DNA of 64,000 nt. Origin: Gemmiger formicilis. Its GTDB lineage: Bacteria > Bacillota > Clostridia > Oscillospirales > Ruminococcaceae. Shown here in pieces: positions 1 through 8,797 of the stretch (position 1 is its first letter; each line of letters opens with the position of its first letter). Location: contig NZ_WQOH01000014.1 of assembly GCF_018784445.1 (NCBI RefSeq), forward strand, positions 248,001 to 312,000, in the 5' to 3' direction. The notes under the pieces are model-generated. The model saw only the letters and a list, made by a program, of their open reading frames with translations, ran no database searches and was not told where the DNA came from. Both the position numbers and the translations under genes were made by a program.

Positions 1-51
1 AAGCAAAAAGCCGACGAGAAAAGCGGCGATTTTGATGATACGTTTCTTCAA
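1..51 (-). CDS. 5' end of an unidentified gene, cut by the window edge
   Basis: Only the first 17 codons are in the window. They start at a TTG that follows an AGGAG ribosome site (59-63) by seven bases, and read MKKRIIKIAAFLVGFLL. Two lysines and an arginine followed by a hydrophobic run look like a signal peptide or membrane anchor, so the product is probably exported or membrane-bound. A good promoter lies upstream. No function can be assigned from this much sequence. Confidence 0.5.
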   Translation of the reverse strand, partial: MKKRIIKIAAFLVGFLL

Positions 52-110
52 GCAGATGCTCCTAAAAATCAGACAAATCAGCCAATTTACCCAGAATGTG
101 CGTATTGCTT

Positions 111-139
111 ATTATAGCGCATAACCCCTGTAACTACAA
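111..139 (-). promoter_or_regulatory. sigma-A promoter for the partial gene at the left edge
   Basis: On the minus strand a TTGTAG -35 box (134-139) and a perfect TATAAT -10 box (111-116) are separated by 17 bases. It lies between the metH terminator and the ribosome site of the edge gene, so that gene is a separate transcription unit. Confidence 0.6.
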
Positions 140-174
140 TGGCTTTTCCTAAGAATCAGCAATTTTTACAACTG

Positions 175-213
175 AAAACAAAAACTGCCGCGTTTTAGCA
201 AAAAACGCGGCAG
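175..213 (-). terminator. terminator of the ftsK-metH unit
   Basis: A perfect 12-base stem, CTGCCGCGTTTT with AAAACGCGGCAG, and a 5-base loop end in TTTTTGTTTT on the minus strand. It begins five bases after the metH stop codon. Confidence 0.85.
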
Positions 214-217
214 GGGG

Positions 218-2623
218 TTATCCAAGAAGCTGTTTGGCAAGGTCAGCGCTTGCCTTGGCGTCCTTGCAGTAGTAATCAGCACCGATATCGCGGGCGTAGT
301 CAGGCGTCAGCACGGCACCGCCCACCATGACTTTGCAGTCGAGATTCGCGGCGTGCAGGGCTTCAATCGTGGCCTGCATGTTGGGCACGGTGGTCGTCAT
401 CAGGGCGGACAGGCCCACGAGTTTGGCCCCGGTCTGGCGCACAGCCTCGACCACGCGCTCGGGGTCAACGTCGCGGCCCAGGTCGAGCACGTCATAGCCG
501 TAATTTTCCAGAATAACGCGGACGATGTTCTTGCCGATATCATGTACATCGCCCTTGACCGTGGCAATGACGATCTTGCCTTTGCTGCCCTGGGCCTGAC
601 CAGAGGCTGCAATCTTGGCTTTAATGGCTTCAAAAGCGGCCTGGGCAGCGGTGGCAGCCTGCAAAAGCTGCGGCAGGAACACGGTCCCCTTCTCAAAACC
701 GTCGCCCACGGCGTCCAGCGCGGGAATCAGCGAAGTATTGACCACATCCAGCGGCTCCCGCATGGTCAGGGCGGCATCGGCGGCGGCGCGGGCCTCGGCT
801 TTCAGGCCGCGGCGCACAGCCTCAAACAGGGCGTCCCCGCCCGGCGCGGCGGCGCTGACTTCGGCCACCGTGGCAGCGGATTTGCTCGTTTGGGTCGTCT
901 GAATCTGCACATCGGCGTAGGCGGCCACGTAGTCGGTGCTCTGAGGATCCTGGCAGGTCAGCACGCGGTAGGCGCGCACGGCGGCCATCATTTCCGGCGT
1001 ATTGGGGTTCATGATCGCCAGATCCAGCCCGGCAGACATCGCCATCGTCAAAAATGTGGTGTTCAGGTAGCCGCGGCACGGCAGGCCAAAGCTGATGTTG
1101 GATACGCCCAGCACGGTGCGCACGCCCAGCTCTTTTTTGCAGCGGGCCAGCGCTTGCAGCGTTTGGGTTGCGCCTTCCTGCTGAGCGCTGGCGGTCAGGC
1201 AGAGACAGTCAATGTAGATATCCTCGTCCGGGATGCCTGCGGCGTGGGCGGCGTCCACAATGCGGCGGGCAATGGCGACGCGGCCCTCCACTGTCGGTGG
1301 GATGCCGCCCTTATCCAGCGCCAGGCCGACGACGGCTGCACCGTACTTTTTGCAGAGCGGCAAAATCTTTTCCAGCGTCTCAGTCTCGCCGTTGACCGAG
1401 TTGACGATGGGTTTGCCGTTATAAATGCGCAATGCACGGGAAAGAGCCTCGGGGTTCGAGGAATCCAGCTGCAGCGGCAGATCGGTGACGGCCTGCAAAT
1501 CCTTGACGAGTTGTTCCAGCGTGGCGGCTTCGTCGATGCCGGGCAAACCGGCGTTGACGTCCAGCACCTGGGCACCGGCCTCGGCCTGGGCCACAGCCTG
1601 GGTGCAGGGGTAAGCACTGTCGCCGTCGCGTAAGGCCTGCTGCAAGCGCTTTTTGCCGGTAGGGTTGATGCGCTCGCCCACGACGGTAATGCCGTTTACT
1701 TCCACAAAGCGAACCGGTGTACACAGGCAGCTGCGGCGGATTGGAATTTTACCAGCCGGGGCCAGCGGACTGAACGTCTCGTGCAGTTTGGCGATAAAGG
1801 CAGGTGTGGTGCCGCAGCAGCCGCCCACCATCGAAACACCGATGGCGGCGTATTCTTTCATTTCGGCGGCAAAGCCGTCCGGATCCAAGTTGTAGCTGCC
1901 GTCCGGGTTGGGCAGACCCGCATTGGGTTTGACAAAGACCGGCACACCGGTGGGCACGCTGCGGCAAAGCCGCTGAGCAAAGGGCAAAATTTCCTTGGGG
2001 CCAAGCGAGCAGTTGATGCCCACGGCGTCCGCGCCGAGGCCTGCCGCCGTGACGGCGTAGCTTTCCACTGTGCAGCCGGTGAAGGTACGGCCCCGGCTCT
2101 CGAAGCTCATCGAGGTAAAGATCGGCAGGGTGCAGTTTTCTTTGGCGGCCAGGATGGCGGCTTTCAGCTCGTACAGGTCGGTCATCGTCTCCAAAAAGAC
2201 GAGGTCGGCACCGGCTGCCGTGCCCGCACGGATGACCTGGGCGAACTCGGCATAGGCATCCTCAAAGCTCAAGGTGCCTGCGGGAACCAGCAGCTCACCC
2301 AGGGGGCCGATGTCCAGCGCCACCAGTGCGCCGGTAGTATCGGCGGCCTTGCGGGCGCAGGCGATGGATGCCGTGACGACATCCTCCACCGTATGGCCGC
2401 AGCCTGCCAGTTTTTTTGCATTGGCACCAAAGGTGTTTGCCAGCAGGATATCAGCCCCGGCGTTGGCATAGTCGGTGTGGATGGCCGTCAGTACGTCAGG
2501 CATTTCCAGCGCGGCCAGCTCGGGTTTCTGCCCGGGCTGCAAACCGCGTGTCTGCAGCTGGGTACCCATGCCGCCGTCCAGAAAAACAAACCGCTTGCGG
2601 TCAAAAACTTCGCGAATCTGCAT
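218..2623 (-). CDS. metH: B12-dependent methionine synthase lacking the activation domain
   Basis: Transfers the methyl group of 5-methyltetrahydrofolate to homocysteine through cobalamin, in the cytoplasm. The 801-residue protein has three modules in order. The homocysteine methyltransferase barrel (about 1-290) carries the zinc-binding VGGCCGTTP motif. The pterin-binding barrel (about 310-570) contains VGERINPTG. The cobalamin cap and Rossmann fold (about 600-801) contain DVHDIGKN near residue 693, whose His ligates cobalt. E. coli MetH is about 1,227 residues because it also has the AdoMet-binding activation domain; here that domain is a separate gene immediately upstream. The start follows GGGGAG. 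Family assignment is secure. Confidence 0.96.
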   Translation of the reverse strand: MQIREVFDRKRFVFLDGGMGTQLQTRGLQPGQKPELAALEMPDVLTAIHTDYANAGADILLANTFGANAKKLAGCGHTVEDVVTASIACARKAADTTGALVALDIGPLGELLVPAGTLSFEDAYAEFAQVIRAGTAAGADLVFLETMTDLYELKAAILAAKENCTLPIFTSMSFESRGRTFTGCTVESYAVTAAGLGADAVGINCSLGPKEILPFAQRLCRSVPTGVPVFVKPNAGLPNPDGSYNLDPDGFAAEMKEYAAIGVSMVGGCCGTTPAFIAKLHETFSPLAPAGKIPIRRSCLCTPVRFVEVNGITVVGERINPTGKKRLQQALRDGDSAYPCTQAVAQAEAGAQVLDVNAGLPGIDEAATLEQLVKDLQAVTDLPLQLDSSNPEALSRALRIYNGKPIVNSVNGETETLEKILPLCKKYGAAVVGLALDKGGIPPTVEGRVAIARRIVDAAHAAGIPDEDIYIDCLCLTASAQQEGATQTLQALARCKKELGVRTVLGVSNISFGLPCRGYLNTTFLTMAMSAGLDLAIMNPNTPEMMAAVRAYRVLTCQDPQSTDYVAAYADVQIQTTQTSKSAATVAEVSAAAPGGDALFEAVRRGLKAEARAAADAALTMREPLDVVNTSLIPALDAVGDGFEKGTVFLPQLLQAATAAQAAFEAIKAKIAASGQAQGSKGKIVIATVKGDVHDIGKNIVRVILENYGYDVLDLGRDVDPERVVEAVRQTGAKLVGLSALMTTTVPNMQATIEALHAANLDCKVMVGGAVLTPDYARDIGADYYCKDAKASADLAKQLLG

Positions 2624-2634
2624 AAGATTCTCCC

Positions 2635-3303
2635 CTATCCCTCTTGGTTGAAACAGGTCGTGCCGCGCTTACGGAACGAGCAGGTCTCTTTTAAATGGCA
2701 GGTCGCACAGCCTGCGCGGGTGCCGGTCACAGGATGATCGGCAATGCCTAAAATGGCGGTGGTGCTTTTGCGCGGGGTCAAAAGATGCTGCGGCGTCACG
2801 GCCAGGCCGCAGCCGCGAACGCTGTCTACTGCCAGGCAAAGCTCATCGTTCAAATCCAGCGGGCAGTCACCGTAGCCCGGCGCATAGCGGCCGGTCAGGT
2901 ACAGGCCCTTCGCTTCGAACAGCGGGCGCTGCTCAGCCTCCCACTCGTCGCAGACCTGTTCCAGCAGAACCGAAGCCAGTGCATCCGCAGCCGTCGCCGA
3001 GGCAATGTCGGTCAGTTCCAAACGGCGCAGAAATTTATCGATCTCCGACCCGAGGGTCGCGGCCATCAGCAGTGCTTTATCACAGCCCTGCAAATGGCGG
3101 GCTAGGTCGGTGCCGCAGTTATCAAACGGCAGCACGGCCAGCGGCAGGACGCGCCACACAACATGGGGCGCGGCGATGGCGAGAATTTGCTTTTCCGCTT
3201 TATCCAGCAACGCGGTGGTAGCATCATCGGGCGTCCAGCCGGAGGCCCCCATGTACCGCAGCGCCGTGGCGCGGCGGATGGCGGCAGGCTTGCGGCGTTC
3301 CAT
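2635..3303 (-). CDS. Methionine synthase activation-domain protein
   Basis: This 222-residue protein resembles the C-terminal AdoMet-binding reactivation domain of MetH. It would hold AdoMet for reductive remethylation of oxidised cobalamin on the synthase encoded 11 bases downstream. RYAPGYGDCPLDLN resembles the RxxPGYgxxP signature of that domain. A cysteine-rich tail (CATCHLKETCSF near the C-terminus) could bind a metal or iron-sulfur cluster and is a known extension of clostridial stand-alone forms. Its ATG overlaps the metF stop codon (TAATG), so translation is probably coupled. The role in reactivation is inferred from family and position. Confidence 0.85.
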   Translation of the reverse strand: MERRKPAAIRRATALRYMGASGWTPDDATTALLDKAEKQILAIAAPHVVWRVLPLAVLPFDNCGTDLARHLQGCDKALLMAATLGSEIDKFLRRLELTDIASATAADALASVLLEQVCDEWEAEQRPLFEAKGLYLTGRYAPGYGDCPLDLNDELCLAVDSVRGCGLAVTPQHLLTPRKSTTAILGIADHPVTGTRAGCATCHLKETCSFRKRGTTCFNQEG

Positions 3304-4166
3304 TACAGCAAGTCCCTGATGCCGTCGTAGACCTTGGCGGCCACGGCGGCGTCGTTCATGGCGTACAGGTGGATGCCATCCGCGCCGCCTTCGATCAGGT
3401 CGCGCAGCTGGTTGACGGCGTAGTCGATGCCGGCATCGTACAGGCTGGCCGGGTCGTCCTGATAGCGGGAAATCATGCGGGTGAAGTCCGACGGCAGGCT
3501 GGCCGAGGACAGCGCTACGGTGCGCTCGATCTGGCTGCGCTTGACAATGGGCATGACGCCGGCCGAGACGGGCAGCGTGATACCGGCGCGTCGGGCCAGG
3601 TTCAGGAAGCGATAGAAGTGCATATTATCGAAGAACAGCTGGGTCAGCAGATGCTCGGCACCCGCTGCCTGCTTGATGCGCAGGTTCTCCACATCGTGCA
3701 GCAGGGTGTCGGCCTCGGGGTGGCCCTCCGGGTAGCAGGCACCGTGGACGGAGAAATTCGGCTTCTTCCATTTAATAAAGGAGGTCGGGTCACTGGCGTG
3801 CCTAAAGTCGGGGCTTTCGGGGCGGGCCGGGCTGCGGTCACCGCGCAGGGCCAGCACATCGCGAACGCCGACGGCCTCCAGCTGATCAAGGATTTCGGCA
3901 GCGCAGGTCTCGTCGTTGCCCATGCAGATGAGGTGTGCCAGTGTGGGAATGTGCAGCTCGTTCTGGATGTAGTCCGCTACCTCGGCGGTGGAAACGCCGC
4001 CCGCAGAGCCGCCCGCGCCGAAAGTCACGCTGATGAAGCCGGGAGTCAGCGCCTGCATCTTTTGCAGCGTGTCCTTGAGCTTGTCCATCTGGGTGGTCTG
4101 CTTCGGGGGAAAGCATTCAATTGAGAAAACGCAGCGCTTAGTTTTGAACTGTTCGGTGATCGTCAT
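3303..4166 (-). CDS. metF: 5,10-methylenetetrahydrofolate reductase
   Basis: Reduces methylene-tetrahydrofolate to methyl-tetrahydrofolate, the methyl donor for the adjacent methionine synthase. The 287-residue length is normal for a bacterial MetF TIM barrel. FSIECFPPK near the N-terminus contains the conserved catalytic-region glutamate, and VTFGAGGS, LRGD and the HLLTQLFFDN segment are typical. I chose the ATG at 4166 because it sits behind AAGGAG; an in-frame ATG nine codons upstream has no comparable site. It lies 16 bases after the hydrolase gene and overlaps the next gene by one base. Confidence 0.96.
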   Translation of the reverse strand: MTITEQFKTKRCVFSIECFPPKQTTQMDKLKDTLQKMQALTPGFISVTFGAGGSAGGVSTAEVADYIQNELHIPTLAHLICMGNDETCAAEILDQLEAVGVRDVLALRGDRSPARPESPDFRHASDPTSFIKWKKPNFSVHGACYPEGHPEADTLLHDVENLRIKQAAGAEHLLTQLFFDNMHFYRFLNLARRAGITLPVSAGVMPIVKRSQIERTVALSSASLPSDFTRMISRYQDDPASLYDAGIDYAVNQLRDLIEGGADGIHLYAMNDAAVAAKVYDGIRDLL

Positions 4167-4182
4167 TTTTTTCTCCTTATTG

Positions 4183-5166
4183 TTACGCCGCAAGTTCGGC
4201 GGAATCCGCGGTGGTTTCCACAGTCAGAGTATCATTTTGCCAGATAAAGGTCAGGCTGCCCTGTAAGTCAGTCCGGTACACCTCTGCGCCGACGGCAGCA
4301 AAATTTTGCAGCGCCGCGCGGTGCGGGTGGCCGTAATCATTGTTCAGCCCACAGCTGACGGCCACGGCCTGCGGGGCCGCAGCCTGCAAAAACGCAAGGC
4401 TGTTGGAGGTGTAAGAACCATGGTGCCCAGCCTTGAAAAGGGTCGTGTGCAAGGAGGTGCCGTAGGTGTCCAAGAGCTGCTGCTCGGCGGCTTCCTCGGC
4501 GTCACCGGTGTCTAAAAAGCGGAAGTCACCTGCTGTGAACAGCGTGCAGAGCGAGGCATTGTTGACGCTGTCGTCCGCAGCCTCAGCACTGCCGCCCTGT
4601 AAAATCTGCAGCGTGCCGCCGCCTAAAGAGTAGCTGTCCCCTGCTTCGGTGGTGAGGATTTCCGCCCCGCTGTCGGCGGCCGCTTGCGCTAAATTGCGCG
4701 GCCAGTCGGCGGTGTCCTCGGGGCCGGGCTGCCAGTCTGGCAGCAGCAGTGTCTGAACCGGGTAATTTTGCAGCACCGCCCGGGCATTGCCGGTGTGGTC
4801 AGCGTGGGGATGGGTCAGCACAAGGTAGTCGAGCGTTTCGACCTCCAGTGCATCCAAATCGTACAGCAGCGCGTCCTCGGCTTCGGCGGGGCCGGTGTCA
4901 ATCAGGCACCAGCGGCCATCCTGGCAGAGCAGCACGGCGTCGCCCTGCCCCACGTCCAGCACATAGACAACAGTGCTGCCGTCGGCGATTTGCGGGGCGC
5001 TTTCCTCGGTTTGCAGCGGCACACCGAAGAAAGCGCGCAGCTGCTGCCAGGTGGGAACAGGGCATTTGCCGCCCGCAAACTGGATGACGAGCGCGGCGCA
5101 GAGCAGCACAAGCAGCAAAGCAGCCACCGCAATGCTGGCAGCCTTTTTGAAGCGGTTACTCGTCAT
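4183..5166 (-). CDS. Membrane-anchored ComEC/Rec2-like metallo-hydrolase
   Basis: A 327-residue protein with one N-terminal membrane segment (about 11-30) followed by a metallo-beta-lactamase fold. The metal motif is HPHADHTGN, with later ligands in DTGDAEEA and GHHGS; VLDVGQGDAVLL is the typical first strand of ComEC C-terminal domains. It lacks the ComEC competence channel, so it is a stand-alone secreted or membrane-tethered hydrolase of unknown substrate; a nuclease or phosphodiesterase is possible. The ATG overlaps the last 11 bases of ftsK and has only a weak ribosome site, suggesting translational coupling. Confidence 0.85.
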   Translation of the reverse strand: MTSNRFKKAASIAVAALLLVLLCAALVIQFAGGKCPVPTWQQLRAFFGVPLQTEESAPQIADGSTVVYVLDVGQGDAVLLCQDGRWCLIDTGPAEAEDALLYDLDALEVETLDYLVLTHPHADHTGNARAVLQNYPVQTLLLPDWQPGPEDTADWPRNLAQAAADSGAEILTTEAGDSYSLGGGTLQILQGGSAEAADDSVNNASLCTLFTAGDFRFLDTGDAEEAAEQQLLDTYGTSLHTTLFKAGHHGSYTSNSLAFLQAAAPQAVAVSCGLNNDYGHPHRAALQNFAAVGAEVYRTDLQGSLTFIWQNDTLTVETTADSAELAA

Positions 5167-8100
5167 ACTGGCCGCCCAGCTTGCGCTCCTCCCACTCGGC
5201 CTTGGTCACCAGCACGGCGCGGGGCTTGGCACCCTCATAGGGGCCGATGATCTTTTCCTGTTCCATCTGGTCCATGATGCGGGCCGCACGGGCGTAGCCC
5301 AGCTTACAGCGGCGCTGCAACAGGCTGGTGCTGGCCTGCCCGGCATCGATGACGCATTCGACGGCCTGCTCAAACATGGCATCCAGTGCGCCGCCTGCGT
5401 CGCCGTCATCGTCGCTGCCCTTCTTGCTGCCCTTCTCGGCAACAGCGCGGCGCTCCATTTCGGCAATCATTTCTTCGTCGTACTGGGCGGAGGAAGTGGA
5501 CTTGATAAAGCTCAGCACCGCGCCAATCTCTTCATCAGTCACGAAGGTGCCTTGCACGCGGACGGGTTTGGAGGCACCGACCGGCAGGAAGAGCATATCA
5601 CCGTTGCCCAGCAGCTTTTCGGCACCGCCGCTGTCCAGAATGGTTCGACTGTCGATCTGGCTGGAAACAGCAAAAGCGATACGACTGGGGATATTGGCCT
5701 TGATCAGGCCGGTGATGACGTCAACGCTGGGGCGCTGGGTGGCAACGATCAGGTGGATACCGGCGGCGCGGGCTTTTTGCGCGATACGGCAGATGTAGTC
5801 CTCGACCTCTTTGCCGGCAACCATCATCAAATCGGCCAACTCGTCAATGACGATGGCGATATAAGGCAGGTGTTCCATGCCGGTCTGGGCGGCCAGTTTG
5901 TTGTAGGCTTTGATCTCGCGGACATTATTTTCGGCAAAGAGCTTGTAGCGGCGCTCCATCTCGGCAACGCTGGCACCCAGCGCACCGGCGGCCTTGCGCG
6001 GCTCGGTGACGACAGGCATCAGAAGATGCGGGATGCCGTTATACTCGGCCAATTCAACGACCTTGGGGTCAATGAGAATGAGTTTGACATCCTCCGGCCC
6101 GGAACGGAACAGGAAGCTGATGATGATAGAGTTGACGCAGACGGATTTACCGCTGCCGGTGGAACCTGCAATCAGCAGGTGAGGCATCTTGCAAAGGTCG
6201 GCGACCTGGGCCGTACCGGCGATATCCTTGCCCAGGGCCATCGTCAGCGGGCTGCGCATGTTGACGTAGTTCTGCGACTCAAAGACAGAACGAATATTGA
6301 CGGTAGAACGAATCTTATTGGGAACTTCGATGCCGACGGCGGGCTTGCCGGGGATGGGAGCCTCGATACGGACACCCGCAGTGGCCAGGTTCAGGGCGAT
6401 ATCATCGGCCAGGCTTGTGATGCGGCTGACCTTGATACCAGCCTGAGGCTGCAGTTCGTACCGGGTGACAGAGGGACCGCGGCAGATATCCAGCATCGTG
6501 GTCTTGACGCCGAAGCTGTCCAGCGTGTTGACGAGGATGTCGGCGTTCTTCTTCATTTCGCGGGCGGCACCGGCTTCATCGTCGGGACGTGTGGGGTTAA
6601 AGAGGTTGACCGACGGATAGCAGTACGGCTCGGGGGGCTGCTCCTCCGATGTGGGCAGCCGCATGGCGTTGGGGTCTGCCTTAGCGGCGGATGGCGGTGT
6701 ATGGATGGGCGCACTGGCCGAGTTGCCTACGGCGGTGGAAACCCGCACGCGGGCGGCCTCACCCTGCTGCGGCACGGTGAAGCTGTCCTGCGTCGTCTCG
6801 GCAACCGGGCGGGTCATGGTGGGCGCAGGCTGCGCGGCAGGCTCAGCGGCCAGCTCATCCAGCATCTCCGAGACAGAGCGGCCGGACTGCCAGGCGGCAC
6901 TGACCGCACTGCCGGTATCGGTAAAGCTGCCGCCCAGCGTCGGGATAGCTGCGGGCGCAGGGGCCGGGGCGACAGGTGCAACAGGAACAGATGGAGCAGG
7001 CGTACCGCCCAGCGGGGCGGTAGTCTGGGCGGCCAAATCAGCCGGGGAAATGACCATTGTGTCACCCTGCACGCGGCCGGTCATATCCAGCTGCGGCAGC
7101 TGCACCGGATCAGGCTCGGGTTCGTCCTCCACCGGGATCAGCGGCGTGTCGAACTGGGGCACCGGCGTCAGCGGAGTTTCAAACTCGGTGGGCTGCGGCA
7201 GGTCCAGCGTTGTCTCGGCGCTGACCTCCTGGGGGGCATAATAAGGCGCGTGGCCGCTCACGGCGCGATTGATCAGCGCATCCAGCTCATCCATCGGCTC
7301 CTGCGCGGGTGCCGGGGTGGGCGCGGGCGTGATGGGCGGCGTGTAGACGGGTACAGCGGGTTCCTCGGCAGGCTGTAACTGCAACTCAAAATCCTCCTGC
7401 GGCGCGGGGGCCGGGGCGGGCTGTGCCTGCTGGGCGTAATGGAAAGTGGTGCTTGTCTTGTTGGAGAGCGGGTCCATGCCGAAGGTGCCGCCCGGGCCGA
7501 TGTTGACCGGCTCCAGCGGGTCGTGGGTCTGGGCTTTCAAACGGGCACCGTCGCTGGCAGCGGGGCCAAGATCTACGTCAAAATCCGGGCGCTGCTGGGC
7601 GGGCTGAGCCGCAAAGGGGGCCTGCGGCACCACTGGTGTGACCGGGCCTGCCGTGTAGGTCTGCTGGGCAGGCTGCACCGGTGCGGGCTGCTGCTTGGGA
7701 AAGCGGCTGGTGTCGGCGATGACGTCGTAGACCGGGTGATGTGGACGGTTCGCGTCCGGCAGTGCGCCGGTCAGGTTCTCGACGCTCTCCTCCTCCGGCT
7801 TCTGGTTGAACAGGCGGGTGTCGTAGGCGGTCTCGGCGGAGGCGCGTTCCTCGCGCTTGGACTGCAAGGCCTGGTACTGATTGTTGACAAACAGCACGAC
7901 GTCAGCCGGGGTGATGGCAAAGAAGAACATCAGCCCCAGCAGGAACACGAGCAGCATTAAAATATTGGATGCCGGGCGGCCAAACAAGGCCAGCAACGCC
8001 GCGCCGATGGGCGCACCGAGGACGCCGCCCTCCCAGAAATAGGTGCCGCCGCGGGTGAACAGCATCTTGATGACTTCCCACGAGCTGAGACCTTCGACGT

Positions 8101-8542
8101 TCAGTTTGGAGAAAATGACTGGTACGCTGGCGCAGAGCACGCCCATGAGCGACACCTTACCTGCAAACAGCGCCACGCGGTAGCCAGAAGCCAGCAGGTA
8201 GGCAAGGTAGAGCAAAAACGGCCCGACCAGGTAGGTCGTGACGCCGAAAATGCCGAAATACCAGCTGCGCAGCGTGCGCCAGACATTTTGTCCGGGTACA
8301 AGCACCAGCGCAACGCAGAGCAACCCCAGCCCCACCAACAGCACACTGCGGGCAAGGTTCGGGGTCTCGGCGCGGCGCTGGGCGCGGCTGGATGCCTGAC
8401 GGCTGCGGGCAGACGATGCGGAACGCGACGACGAAGAACGCCCGGCGCTGCTGCGGGAAGAACCCGAGCGCGACGAGGAACTTGTACGTTTTTTGCTGCC
8501 GGAGCCGGAAGTGGATTTTTTACCGGAACGAGATTGTGCCAT
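5156..8542 (-). CDS. ftsK: DNA translocase FtsK/SpoIIIE
   Basis: Hexameric ATP-driven DNA pump that clears chromosomal DNA from the division septum. The 1,128 residues comprise a Ser/Arg-rich basic N-terminus (about 1-65), four membrane segments (about 65-215), a long Pro/Ala/Gln-rich linker (about 240-640), and the motor. Walker A GSTGSGKSVCVN is near residue 792 and Walker B LILIDPK follows. The C-terminal winged-helix gamma domain (about 1050-1115, LLQRRCKLGYARAARIMDQM) would read KOPS/SRS-type sequences. It is the first gene of the unit that continues through metF and metH, an unusual pairing of division and methionine genes. Confidence 0.96.
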   Translation of the reverse strand: MAQSRSGKKSTSGSGSKKRTSSSSRSGSSRSSAGRSSSSRSASSARSRQASSRAQRRAETPNLARSVLLVGLGLLCVALVLVPGQNVWRTLRSWYFGIFGVTTYLVGPFLLYLAYLLASGYRVALFAGKVSLMGVLCASVPVIFSKLNVEGLSSWEVIKMLFTRGGTYFWEGGVLGAPIGAALLALFGRPASNILMLLVFLLGLMFFFAITPADVVLFVNNQYQALQSKREERASAETAYDTRLFNQKPEEESVENLTGALPDANRPHHPVYDVIADTSRFPKQQPAPVQPAQQTYTAGPVTPVVPQAPFAAQPAQQRPDFDVDLGPAASDGARLKAQTHDPLEPVNIGPGGTFGMDPLSNKTSTTFHYAQQAQPAPAPAPQEDFELQLQPAEEPAVPVYTPPITPAPTPAPAQEPMDELDALINRAVSGHAPYYAPQEVSAETTLDLPQPTEFETPLTPVPQFDTPLIPVEDEPEPDPVQLPQLDMTGRVQGDTMVISPADLAAQTTAPLGGTPAPSVPVAPVAPAPAPAAIPTLGGSFTDTGSAVSAAWQSGRSVSEMLDELAAEPAAQPAPTMTRPVAETTQDSFTVPQQGEAARVRVSTAVGNSASAPIHTPPSAAKADPNAMRLPTSEEQPPEPYCYPSVNLFNPTRPDDEAGAAREMKKNADILVNTLDSFGVKTTMLDICRGPSVTRYELQPQAGIKVSRITSLADDIALNLATAGVRIEAPIPGKPAVGIEVPNKIRSTVNIRSVFESQNYVNMRSPLTMALGKDIAGTAQVADLCKMPHLLIAGSTGSGKSVCVNSIIISFLFRSGPEDVKLILIDPKVVELAEYNGIPHLLMPVVTEPRKAAGALGASVAEMERRYKLFAENNVREIKAYNKLAAQTGMEHLPYIAIVIDELADLMMVAGKEVEDYICRIAQKARAAGIHLIVATQRPSVDVITGLIKANIPSRIAFAVSSQIDSRTILDSGGAEKLLGNGDMLFLPVGASKPVRVQGTFVTDEEIGAVLSFIKSTSSAQYDEEMIAEMERRAVAEKGSKKGSDDDGDAGGALDAMFEQAVECVIDAGQASTSLLQRRCKLGYARAARIMDQMEQEKIIGPYEGAKPRAVLVTKAEWEERKLGGQYDE

Positions 8543-8588
8543 GTTTCAGTGATTCCCTCTCTTGTTACTCAGTACATATATAATAGGA

Positions 8589-8609
8589 AGTCTGCGGTCG
8601 CAGCAGACT
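8589..8609 (-). promoter_or_regulatory. Hairpin in the ftsK leader
   Basis: A perfect 7-base inverted repeat, AGTCTGC with GCAGACT around a 7-base loop, lies in the 5' leader between the ftsK promoter and start codon. Its role is unknown; it may be an operator or an RNA stabiliser. Confidence 0.35.
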
Positions 8610-8629
8610 GATAAGGACATACGACTTTT

Positions 8630-8658
8630 ATTTTATCACGATTAGAAAATCTTGTAAA
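8630..8658 (-). promoter_or_regulatory. sigma-A promoter of ftsK
   Basis: The minus strand carries TTTACA (8653-8658), a 17-base spacer, and TAAAAT (8630-8635), about 90 bases upstream of the ftsK ATG. Confidence 0.6.
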
Positions 8659-8683
8659 GCGAATTGGGGCGACAGACGGTTAC

Positions 8684-8793
8684 AAAAAAATAAATCCCCG
8701 CCCTGAGGGATGGGCGGGGATTTAAAGAAAGGAGGAGAAGAACACATGAAAAATGTGGTTAAAGCTATTTGACTTGGGGTTCATTTAGCTTGC
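8684..8793 (-). ncRNA. Candidate small RNA with a 16S-tail-like CU-rich motif
   Basis: A consensus promoter (8800-8828) points away from the YcxB-like gene into a stretch with no minus-strand gene. The run ends about 110 bases later in a strong terminator: stem 8692-8703 with 8712-8723, then seven T. Between them lie a small CACAT/ATGTG hairpin and an unpaired CU-rich stretch (about 8724-8742). In that stretch CCTCCTTTCT matches the anti-Shine-Dalgarno tail of 16S rRNA. No reading frame of useful length is present. The architecture (hairpin, CU-rich loop, terminator) fits a base-pairing regulator of ribosome sites. It may instead be only a 3' UTR with an internal promoter; expression is unproven. 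Confidence 0.42.
8692..8723 (-). terminator. Strong terminator after the candidate small RNA and the YcxB-like gene
   Basis: A perfect 12-base stem, AAATCCCCGCCC with GGGCGGGGATTT, and an 8-base loop are followed on the minus strand by ATTTTTTT. Confidence 0.85.
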
Positions 8794-8797
8794 AACT

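Noticed and set aside
2624-4182. SAM riboswitch or T-box before the methionine genes
   Set aside because: The gaps between metH, the activation gene, metF and the hydrolase are under 20 bases or overlapping, leaving no room for a leader.
4973-7378. 801-codon plus-strand frame opposite ftsK
   Set aside because: It is antisense to the strongly supported ftsK gene, lacks recognisable motifs and reflects GC-rich codon structure. The same reasoning removes other long antisense frames, such as those opposite metH, potABC, the ABC exporter, glmS, pheST and gmd-fcl.
8746-8772. Eight-codon plus-strand frame MKNVVKAI behind GGAGGAG, as a leader peptide
   Set aside because: No plus-strand gene follows and no plus-strand promoter is convincing. 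The ribosome-site-like sequence is better read as the complement of the CU-rich motif in the candidate small RNA.
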